Assembly: GCA_024685285.1 (NCBI GenBank)
Contig: JAIKVZ010000035.1
Coordinates: 18,804 to 82,803 of the forward strand
DNA length: 64,000 bases
Origin: Bacteroidales bacterium
GTDB lineage: Bacteria > Bacteroidota > Bacteroidia > Bacteroidales > P3
Direction of reading: 5' to 3'
Made by a program: the position numbers and the translations under genes. A model generated the notes under the pieces. The model did not search any database. It worked only from the letters and a program-made list of their open reading frames with translations, and was not told the origin of the DNA. Shown here piece after piece: positions 36,401 to 43,166 of the stretch; position 1 is the first letter of the stretch, and the number at the start of each line of letters is the position of its first letter.

Positions 36401-37792
36401 ATGGCTAAACCAAAAACATACTATTCATGCCGCCAGTGCGGATATCAGTCGTCAAGTTGGCTTGGACGCTGCCCTGAGTGCGGCCAGTGGAATACCTTCG
36501 ATGAGGAGGTCGTTGCACCCGTGTCGACCGCTGGCAGAAGTCCGAGACATTCCACTGCGCAGGATTCGTTGCCAAAGTTGCTGCACGAGGTTAGCAGTAG
36601 CGAGACACAGCGCATACCCACCCAGTGTGCCGAGTTTGACCGCGTGCTTGGCGGCGGCATTGTGCCTGGCAGCCTATTGCTCATAGGTGGCGAGCCTGGC
36701 ATCGGCAAGTCGACTTTGCTGTTGCAGACAGCTTTGCAACTCAAGGATATGAGGGTCCTCTATGTGAGTGGAGAAGAGAGCGAGCAGCAGATAAAAATGC
36801 GTGCCGATCGCCTGATGGACCCAAGTGCCCCGGAGCCAATGGCCTGCAACTCGTCGCTGTTTGTAGTGAGCGAGACTTCCACGCAACGTATTTTTGAACA
36901 CATTGAAGCCGTAAAGCCAGAGATGTTGATAGTTGATTCTATTCAGACTGTTAGCACCGACAGGGCACAGAGTTCGGCGGGTTCGGTGACGCAAATTCGT
37001 GAGTGTGCCGCCGAATTTCAGCATTATGCCAAAGAGAGCGGTGTGCCTGTGTTGCTGGTAGGCCATATCACCAAGGACGGTACGCTGGCAGGGCCAAAGG
37101 TCATGGAACACATTGTCGATGCAGTACTCCAGTTTGAGGGCGACAAAAATTATGGCTACCGCATACTAAGAGCTCAAAAAAACCGTTTTGGTTCTACTGC
37201 CGAGATTGGCATATTCGAGATGCTGGAGGGTGGTTTGCGCCAGGTGGCCAATCCGTCGCAGTTTCTGCTCTCGCAGCGCGACAAGACCTTGAGCGGTGCT
37301 GCCGTGGCTGCCACACTCGAAGGAATTAGACCCATGTTTGTCGAGGTGCAATCGTTGGTGTCGAGCGCCGTGTACGGAACCCCTCAACGTAACGCCAACG
37401 GGTTCGACCTCAGACGCATGAATATGCTCCTGGCAGTGTTGGAGAAACGCTGCGGTTTCAAACTTGGAGCCAAAGACGTTTTTCTCAACATAGCGGGTGG
37501 CATGAAGGTGAGCGACCCTGCAACCCACCTGGCTGTGGCAAGTTCAATACTGAGCAGTAATGTCGATATAGCCATAGACCCCACAGTGTGCTTTGCGGCC
37601 GAGTTAGGTTTGAGCGGCGAATTGCGGCCCGTGCGCAATCCCATGCAGCGCGTGGCCGAGGCCGACCGGCTTGGCTTTGAGCGCATCTTTGTGTCGGCCT
37701 ACGATGCACGCTTGCTCAATAAAAAACGCTACCACCTTGAGGTTATAGGTGTTAGCGTTATAGAGGAGGTGTTTCGCAAACTGTTTGCGTAG
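36401..37792 (+). CDS. radA: DNA repair protein RadA
   Basis: Branch-migration helicase of recombination, RecA-like. The length of 463 is standard. A four-cysteine zinc finger opens the protein (SCRQCGYQSSSWLGRCPECGQW). The RecA-like core has Walker A GGEPGIGKSTLLLQ near residue 95 and the RadA-specific KNRFGSTAEIG motif near residue 263. The Lon-protease-like C-terminal domain includes NIAGGMKVSDPATHLAVASSIL and LGLSGELRPV. It is transcribed with the U32 gene. The convergent lipoprotein gene ends 8 bp beyond the stop, with no room for a separate terminator. Confidence 0.96.
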   Translation: MAKPKTYYSCRQCGYQSSSWLGRCPECGQWNTFDEEVVAPVSTAGRSPRHSTAQDSLPKLLHEVSSSETQRIPTQCAEFDRVLGGGIVPGSLLLIGGEPGIGKSTLLLQTALQLKDMRVLYVSGEESEQQIKMRADRLMDPSAPEPMACNSSLFVVSETSTQRIFEHIEAVKPEMLIVDSIQTVSTDRAQSSAGSVTQIRECAAEFQHYAKESGVPVLLVGHITKDGTLAGPKVMEHIVDAVLQFEGDKNYGYRILRAQKNRFGSTAEIGIFEMLEGGLRQVANPSQFLLSQRDKTLSGAAVAATLEGIRPMFVEVQSLVSSAVYGTPQRNANGFDLRRMNMLLAVLEKRCGFKLGAKDVFLNIAGGMKVSDPATHLAVASSILSSNVDIAIDPTVCFAAELGLSGELRPVRNPMQRVAEADRLGFERIFVSAYDARLLNKKRYHLEVIGVSVIEEVFRKLFA

Positions 37793-37799
37793 CCCTTGC

Positions 37800-38288
37800 T
37801 TACGGACGCACGGCGCAGATGCGGATGGTGTAGTTGGGAATGTTGAGCATATCGCTTGGCGGATTTCCGTCAAGGTCTTCAATGATAAACTGGATGTAGC
37901 CAGGCTCGAAGATAAAGCGCAGGTTTTCGCCAACAATCTGGTAGTCGGTGCCTATGACAGCGCCTGTGGAATCAAGCACATCGACAGGGCATGACACAGG
38001 GACGATGAATGGGAGCGGATTTTGGGCACCGTTGGTGTAGATGTAGGCGTGAACTTGGCCGTTGTCTACCACCTCTTCGGTCAGGGCGTTCCACTGCACG
38101 GTGGCGTAGTAGTAATCGATATAGGGGTTGGGGTTGCCGTTGGCATCGTATACTACTGCGGTGTGAGGGTGCCAGTCGTTTGCCTGGAGCACCACAACGT
38201 CGGAGAAACTGTTGTAGTCGTCGCGGTCGCACGATGTGGTGAAGGTCAGCGCCATCAAGGCAATCAGTGGGAGGATTAATCGTTTCAT
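37800..38288 (-). CDS. Hypothetical lipoprotein, 162 aa
   Basis: A small cell-envelope lipoprotein. The signal ends in the lipobox FTTSC and the mature end is acidic (CDRDDYNSFSD), which in Bacteroidota can direct surface display. The rest is beta-rich and polar (YDANGNPNPYIDYYYATVQW, GYIQFIIEDLDGNPP) without a motif I recognise. A -7 element lies at 38330-38337 on the same strand. Function unknown; the gene is probably monocistronic and converges on radA. Confidence 0.75.
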   Translation of the reverse strand: MKRLILPLIALMALTFTTSCDRDDYNSFSDVVVLQANDWHPHTAVVYDANGNPNPYIDYYYATVQWNALTEEVVDNGQVHAYIYTNGAQNPLPFIVPVSCPVDVLDSTGAVIGTDYQIVGENLRFIFEPGYIQFIIEDLDGNPPSDMLNIPNYTIRICAVRP

Positions 38289-38329
38289 TGTTCTATTGTT
38301 TATTTGTTTGTGTTTCTTAAATTCTGCTG

Positions 38330-38337
38330 CAAAGATA
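38330..38337 (-). promoter_or_regulatory. Bacteroidota -7 element for the 162-aa lipoprotein gene
   Basis: TATCTTTG followed by CA on the minus strand, about 42 bp before the ATG at 38288. Confidence 0.7.
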
Positions 38338-38451
38338 CATATTTTTTTTCAGGAAAAACCTTAAAAATGCAAGAAAATTATTTTATGCCGGAACAATGCC
38401 AGTTGCTATGTGCACATTGTGAATGAGATACGTTCACGGTAGCCAACTTTT

Positions 38452-38483
38452 TTTGCGTGGGTGGATTATTTTGTGTATCTTTG
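38452..38483 (+). promoter_or_regulatory. Full Bacteroidota promoter for the DRTGG gene
   Basis: TTTG at 38452-38455 and TATCTTTG at 38476-38483 are separated by 20 bp, the spacing expected for -33 and -7 elements. The ATG is 102 bp beyond, so the message has a leader of roughly 95 nt. Confidence 0.75.
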
Positions 38484-38585
38484 CAACTTGAAAGAAGCAG
38501 GGCATGGCAGCCGCACCGGGCACCCGATTGGCAGGCAATTCTGCTTTGAAGAACCGATTTGCAAACTATAACAACGACAATTATT

Positions 38586-38921
38586 ATGAAAGTTAAGGAA
38601 CTTGTTGATGCTTTGGGACTTATGGTCCTTTCGGGCGAGAACGGCTTGGATCGCGAGATTGAGGGCTGCTATGTGAGCGACCTGCTTAGCGATGTGATGG
38701 GCAACGCCGATATGGGCGATGTGTGGGTGACTCTGCAGACCCACAAGAATGTGATGGCCATCGCCTCGCTCAAGGAGCTGGCTTGCGTGGTGCTCGTCAA
38801 AGACCAGCAGGCCGCCCCGGACACGCTCGAGCAGAGCAACGAAGAGGGTATACCATTCCTCAGCACCTCAATGCAGACCTACGAGACCGTGGGCAAGATA
38901 TACCAGCTGTTGAATGCGTGA
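38586..38921 (+). CDS. DRTGG-domain protein, 111 aa
   Basis: A small cytoplasmic protein of the DRTGG family. The ATG at 38586 is used rather than a TTG at 38559, which adds only a low-complexity stretch. It begins MKVKELVDALGLMVLSGENGLDREIEGCYVSDLLSDVMGN and contains the strand VWVTLQTHKNVMAIASLKELACVVLVKD, the standard family pattern. Stand-alone DRTGG proteins are commonly encoded next to PHP proteins and [FeFe] hydrogenase genes, and a PHP gene follows here. Their biochemical role is not established. The last codons and the stop run directly into a tandem 8-bp repeat. Confidence 0.82.
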   Translation: MKVKELVDALGLMVLSGENGLDREIEGCYVSDLLSDVMGNADMGDVWVTLQTHKNVMAIASLKELACVVLVKDQQAAPDTLEQSNEEGIPFLSTSMQTYETVGKIYQLLNA

Positions 38922-38997
38922 ATGTGCAAATGCGTGAATGCGTAAGCGGCTGACGAAATCAACACTAACGCAATAACACATTAACACTATAACACAT
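38911..38997 (+). repeat. Two blocks of tandem 8-bp repeats between DRTGG and PHP genes
   Basis: Block A (38911-38942) is TGAATGCG, TGAATGTG, CAAATGCG, TGAATGCG; the TGA of the second unit is the DRTGG stop codon. Block B (38974-38997) is TAACACAT, TAACACTA, TAACACAT and ends 4 bp before the PHP ATG. A related two-block spacer lies between the hydrogenase and NuoE genes at 63788-63888. Confidence 0.85.
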
Positions 38998-39001
38998 TAT
39001 T

Positions 39002-39769
39002 ATGGCTCCGTTCAAAGCCGATTTGCACATTCATACGGTGCTCTCGCCGTGCGGCGACCTCGAGATGTCGCCCACGGCCATTGTTGAGCGCGCTATGGCC
39101 CGCGGCCTGGATATGATTGCCATCACCGACCACAACACCACCCGCCAGGTCAAGACAACACAGAAGGTGGGTCGCGACCGCGGCCTCTTCGTGCTTGGCG
39201 GTGTCGAGATCACCTCGCAGGAGGAGGCTCATTGCCTGGCCTATTTCGAGGCCGACGACCAACTCGATGAGTTTCAGCAGTTTTTAGACCAGCATCTGCC
39301 GCCTATACCCAACGACGAGGACCGTTTCGGCTACCAACTCATTGTCGACGAGAACGACGAGATTACCGGCGAGGAGCAGTACCACCTGCTCAACGCCCTC
39401 GACGTGGATATCGACGGGCTTTACGACGAGGTGCACCGCATTGGCGGCCTCTTTGTGCCGGCGCATATCAACAAAGGCACCACGTCGCTCATGAGTCAAT
39501 TGGGTTTTGTGCCGCCAGACCTCAAGGCCGACGGGCTCGAAATCAACTTCCGTACCACCAGGGACGAAATCCTGAAGAAGTTCGCATACCTCAAACGCTT
39601 CAACTTCATTACCGACAGCGATGCACATTTTATTGACAATGTGGGCGATGTATACAACGTGTGTTATTTGGAGCACCGCACGTTTGCCGAGTTTGGCATG
39701 GCACTCCGCGGCGATGAGGGCCGTTATATAGATACCATGTATTTCCGCGACCACAAACTGCCGCGCTAA
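39002..39769 (+). CDS. PHP-domain phosphoesterase-like protein
   Basis: A 255-residue cytoplasmic protein of the PHP family. It starts with the metal-binding signature KADLHIHTVLSPCGDLEMSP, followed by IAITDHNTTRQ near residue 40, a Glu in GVEITSQEEAH, and late histidines in VPAHINKG and TDSDAHFIDN, enough ligands for a metal centre. Family members are phosphoesterases, but the substrate is unknown. PHP proteins of this size recur next to DRTGG proteins and [FeFe] hydrogenase subunits; here a NuoE-like subunit and the hydrogenase itself are about 24 kb away on the other strand. Confidence 0.87.
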   Translation: MAPFKADLHIHTVLSPCGDLEMSPTAIVERAMARGLDMIAITDHNTTRQVKTTQKVGRDRGLFVLGGVEITSQEEAHCLAYFEADDQLDEFQQFLDQHLPPIPNDEDRFGYQLIVDENDEITGEEQYHLLNALDVDIDGLYDEVHRIGGLFVPAHINKGTTSLMSQLGFVPPDLKADGLEINFRTTRDEILKKFAYLKRFNFITDSDAHFIDNVGDVYNVCYLEHRTFAEFGMALRGDEGRYIDTMYFRDHKLPR

Positions 39770-39810
39770 TCATTCACTGTACTAAGTTGCTGTAAGTATG
39801 GCTCTTGTTC

Positions 39811-39893
39811 GCCTTTTGTTCGGTTGGCGTGGAGGGTTGCCCGAACCCTGCCCGATGTCAACCCGACCTTAACCCGAACCTAACCTATCTATA
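39811..39893 (+). repeat. Dispersed 11-bp-phased repeat, copy 5
   Basis: GCCTTTTGTTCGG on the left, then GCCCGATGTCA, ACCCGACCTTA, ACCCGAACCTA, ACCTATCTATA. It lies between the convergent PHP and propeller-lipoprotein genes, oriented with the PHP gene. Confidence 0.9.
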
Positions 39894-39923
39894 GTGTTGT
39901 TTTTCAGTTGGTTGCAAAAAGGA

Positions 39924-40988
39924 CTAAAAAGTGCTTAGATAACCATAGATATTTCCTTCGTAAGTGTCTATGTTATAGAGAGTTTTGCCCAGTTGACGCA
40001 CGCTGCCGCTCACCACGTCGACCACCGCCGCGCTGCCGGGGTCGTCGTCATAGTTGCCCATGCAGGCCACTGCCACACGGTTGGCATCGAGCGGCTTGAC
40101 TTTGACGGGGTTGAGTCCTACCTCGACGGTGCCGCTAACGCTGAATGTGGCGGGGTCGATGAGGTAGAGGCGGTTGTCGTATGTGAAGTTTGAGTGCTCG
40201 TCGCTGATGTGGCTGCTGGCCACCACCAATTTGCCGCCAGCCACGGCTATGCCTTCGGGATGGTAGCCGCCCAGCGGGCACACGGCGTCGACAGTCAGGG
40301 TAGAGGTGTCAATGCGTATGACAGAACAGGGGTCGTAGCAGGTCACGTAGACCTTGCCGTCGAGGGCGGCTATGTAGCGTGGGTTCTTGGCGCCGGGGTT
40401 TGCGGTGTTGAGGTTGATTTGTGTGGAGTTGTCGTTGCGGGTGTCGAGAACCTCGATGGTGTTGGAGAATGTGACACTCAAGTAGGCCTTGTGACCGTAG
40501 GCCAAGATGTCCTGCGCCACATCGCCCAGGTCGCGGCGGTTGGCGGTGCGGAACACGTTGTTGGTTATGTAGCCCGAGGCGCGGTTCACCGAGCTGAGCG
40601 AGGCATCGTTGTTGCCCCATACACCCTCGTTGAGCACATAGGCCAGCAGGTTGCTATTGGCGTTCTCGTAGGGCTCCACCTTCGAGGGAAGCATACCGGC
40701 CTCCTCTTTCCACTGGCGTATGCCCGACATACTGAAGCAGTACACGTCGCCGTTGGCGGAGTAGTTGCTGTGGGTGGTGACATATATGCGCGAACCGAAC
40801 ACGTTGATGCCGTAGGGGTCTTTGATGCCGCACTCTTCGAGTATCGGGGTTTCGGCATAGGTGGTGCCGTCTATTTTCCAGAAAAGCGAGTTGCTTTTTT
40901 GCTCCTCATTAGGCTCTTCGGGGGTGCAGGCGGAGGCCATAAGTGCGGCCAATGCGGCAATTGCTATGAATGTGGTTCTGTGTGTCAT
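39924..40988 (-). CDS. Beta-propeller surface lipoprotein, BtuG-like
   Basis: A 354-residue lipoprotein with lipobox LMASAC and an acidic mature start (CTPEEPNEEQK) of the kind linked to surface exposure. The rest is a series of YncE/DUF5074-like propeller blades (INVFGSRIYVTTHSN, VAQDILAYGHKAYLSVTFSN, YIAALDGKVYVTCYDPCSVIRIDT, GIAVAGGKLVVASSH). In gut Bacteroidota such proteins (BtuG) sit on TonB-dependent BtuB and capture cobalamin. The gene immediately upstream encodes a BtuB-like receptor, 21 bp away. Corrinoid binding is inferred from this pairing; no cobalamin riboswitch is apparent upstream. Confidence 0.75.
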   Translation of the reverse strand: MTHRTTFIAIAALAALMASACTPEEPNEEQKSNSLFWKIDGTTYAETPILEECGIKDPYGINVFGSRIYVTTHSNYSANGDVYCFSMSGIRQWKEEAGMLPSKVEPYENANSNLLAYVLNEGVWGNNDASLSSVNRASGYITNNVFRTANRRDLGDVAQDILAYGHKAYLSVTFSNTIEVLDTRNDNSTQINLNTANPGAKNPRYIAALDGKVYVTCYDPCSVIRIDTSTLTVDAVCPLGGYHPEGIAVAGGKLVVASSHISDEHSNFTYDNRLYLIDPATFSVSGTVEVGLNPVKVKPLDANRVAVACMGNYDDDPGSAAVVDVVSGSVRQLGKTLYNIDTYEGNIYGYLSTF

Positions 40989-41009
40989 TGTGTTTCTTTA
41001 TTTGTCCTG

Positions 41010-43028
41010 TTAAAATTCAAATGTCATTCCGAGCCTGTAGTTACGTCCCATCATGGGGTATGAGCGCACCACCTCGTACTGCACGTCGAAGATGTTGAGC
41101 ACCTGTGCTTGCAGGCGCAGGGTGCCGAGGCGCAGGTTGAAACGGCGGTCGATGGAGAGGCTCTGGTCGGTGTAGGGTGGCAGACGGTACTCTGGAGAGT
41201 TCTGTCGGCGGCTGTAGCGCTCGCCCACCGCCATGAGGCTGTAGCCTGCGTTAATCCAGGGGGTTTCTACATAGATTTGCAGTCCGCCCGAGTGGCGTGG
41301 GGTGTAGGGTATCTGGTGGCCGTAGGTTCGGGTGTCAGTAGGGACGGTGCGGTCTGTTGCGTGCTGATAGGTGTAGGTGGCCGAAAGGGTCAGGGATGTG
41401 CGCTGCCAGCGCCAGTTGTCCTCGACCTTGATATCAAGGCCTGCTATGCGCACTTTGCCGAGGTTATACATGCTCCATAGGAACATATTCTGTGCCGGCA
41501 TGGCTACCAATTTGTCGGTGATGTTGTTCAGGTAGGCGTCGGCGGTTACGGCAAAGGTGTTAGACACGGAGGTATCGGCTGAGTAGTGGTTCCAGGTGAG
41601 GCCTATGTTGTGCTGCTCGGCACGCTCGGGGCGCAGCTGTTTGTAGCGCACAAAAAAATACATCTCGCTGAAGTTGGGCACACGGTAGGTCTCTTTGAAA
41701 AAATACCTTATGCGCAGTGGCACGCCTGCTATGGGCTGCACCGACAGGGCCGCGTAGGGCGAGAGACGGCGGTATGATGTGGGCCGTTGCGAGCCCTCGA
41801 CGCCTGCTCTTGAGGCCTCCTCGCCAATGGCGGTGGCCAATGCGTTGGCACTGAATTTGAGTCGCCATAATGTGACTTCGGCGGCTGCCACAGCCAGCAG
41901 GCTACGCCTCAGCACACGGTTGTAGGTGCTGGCAAGGTCGCTGCCAAAGGCGTTGAGGGCGCCGTCGGCCGATAGGCTAAGACTCAGCTCCTTGAGAGGA
42001 CTCCACACCGCCGAACCGCTCAGGTAGCCCTCGCCTTGGCGGTAGGTGTTGCTTAGGTAGTGGGTGGCGTTGGCGTAGGCCGTGTCTTCATAAAAATCGT
42101 AGTTGTATTGCAGTTTGCCGATGGTCTGCCACTGCCAGCGGTCCCGTTTGCCACGCCATTTGGCTTGAGCAAATGCTATGCGCTCGCGTGTGAATTCCGA
42201 GCCGTGGGGGTTGTAGTACTGCACAGGTCCTGGAAGAGCGTGGTTGCCGCTCATTAGGTGCACCTTGGCCACCAAGGTCTGATGAGGCTTGATCTGGTAA
42301 AAAAAGTTGGCATCGGCAGTGGTGGCGTTCATCTGCGAGTTGCGACGCACCTCGGCCGAACTGCTGTCGGTGCGACCTGGAGTATAGTATAGGGTGAAAG
42401 GGTAGTTGCCGTTGGAGCGCAGGTGATTGACCCATAGCGTCATGGAAAGCTTGTCGCTCAGTTTCTGCTCCCATAGCAGTGAAGGAACCAGCAGTCCGAA
42501 AGAGCCGCCCTCGAGACCGACCTTGAGATTTGTGCGCTCAGCCAGGAAGAATACAGGAGCAAGGCTCTCCATATTGAGCAAGCTGCCGGCGGCATAGGCT
42601 CTGGCCGATTGCAGCAGACCATCCTGTTGCCCGTGACTCAGGCTTATGTAGGCCGCTCCGGCCACAAGGTAGCGCCCCAAATCGACCTGGCCGTTTTGGG
42701 CATCGCTTACCGCCACGCCGTCGATGGTGAGGGTCGAGAACTGGCTGCCCAAGCCACGAGCCGAAACGGTTTTCATACCGCCCACTCCGCCATAGTCCTT
42801 CAAGGTCACTCCGGCCATTTGTCGAACTACGTCGCTCAGTTGTATGGCTCCGGTTTGCTCTATCTTTTCGAGCGTGGCTACCTGTGTCGGAGCTTGTGAG
42901 CGCAGTGTGGCAGGAGCACTCTGGGCCGTCACGCTAACCTCGTCGAGGGTCGAGCGGCGCAGGGTGTCTTGTCCGTGCAGGGCGGTGGCAGAGGCTACTG
43001 CCAATAGTATGAGCGCAATACGTTTCAT
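41010..43028 (-). CDS. TonB-dependent outer-membrane receptor, BtuB-like
   Basis: A 672-residue receptor. The start at 43028 gives the signal peptide MKRIALILLAVASATALHG and fits a -7 element at 43050-43057. The plug domain follows (DEVSVTAQSAPATLRSQAP, then LSDVVRQMAGVTLKDYGGVGG and TLTIDGVAVSDAQNGQVDLGR). These blocks resemble Bacteroidota BtuB. The 22-stranded barrel ends in YRLGMTFEF, with a terminal Phe typical of barrel insertion signals. No carboxypeptidase-like N-terminal domain of the SusC type is present. The downstream gene encodes a BtuG-like lipoprotein, so cobalamin or a related corrinoid is the likely cargo. Iron-siderophore uptake is an alternative. Confidence 0.85.
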   Translation of the reverse strand: MKRIALILLAVASATALHGQDTLRRSTLDEVSVTAQSAPATLRSQAPTQVATLEKIEQTGAIQLSDVVRQMAGVTLKDYGGVGGMKTVSARGLGSQFSTLTIDGVAVSDAQNGQVDLGRYLVAGAAYISLSHGQQDGLLQSARAYAAGSLLNMESLAPVFFLAERTNLKVGLEGGSFGLLVPSLLWEQKLSDKLSMTLWVNHLRSNGNYPFTLYYTPGRTDSSSAEVRRNSQMNATTADANFFYQIKPHQTLVAKVHLMSGNHALPGPVQYYNPHGSEFTRERIAFAQAKWRGKRDRWQWQTIGKLQYNYDFYEDTAYANATHYLSNTYRQGEGYLSGSAVWSPLKELSLSLSADGALNAFGSDLASTYNRVLRRSLLAVAAAEVTLWRLKFSANALATAIGEEASRAGVEGSQRPTSYRRLSPYAALSVQPIAGVPLRIRYFFKETYRVPNFSEMYFFVRYKQLRPERAEQHNIGLTWNHYSADTSVSNTFAVTADAYLNNITDKLVAMPAQNMFLWSMYNLGKVRIAGLDIKVEDNWRWQRTSLTLSATYTYQHATDRTVPTDTRTYGHQIPYTPRHSGGLQIYVETPWINAGYSLMAVGERYSRRQNSPEYRLPPYTDQSLSIDRRFNLRLGTLRLQAQVLNIFDVQYEVVRSYPMMGRNYRLGMTFEF

Positions 43029-43049
43029 GCTGTCGGCACTAATGCTATG

Positions 43050-43057
43050 CAAAAATA
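43050..43057 (-). promoter_or_regulatory. Bacteroidota -7 element for the BtuB-like gene
   Basis: TATTTTTG followed by CA on the minus strand, 22 bp before the ATG at 43028. The space between this gene and the divergent one is only 138 bp, too small for a standard cobalamin riboswitch in either leader. Confidence 0.65.
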
Positions 43058-43166
43058 CACAAAAAAAATGATATTGGCGAGAGTGAGGATTAAATTTTTT
43101 TGGTATAAAAATGCAATATTTGCAACGCTGCCCCTACTAATTAATGTATATCTATAAAAAGAAGCA

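Noticed and set aside
38911..38997. Reading the tandem 8-bp blocks as a CRISPR or as a small gene
   Set aside because: The units are adjacent without spacers and vary in sequence; the frames through them are interrupted or have no sensible product.
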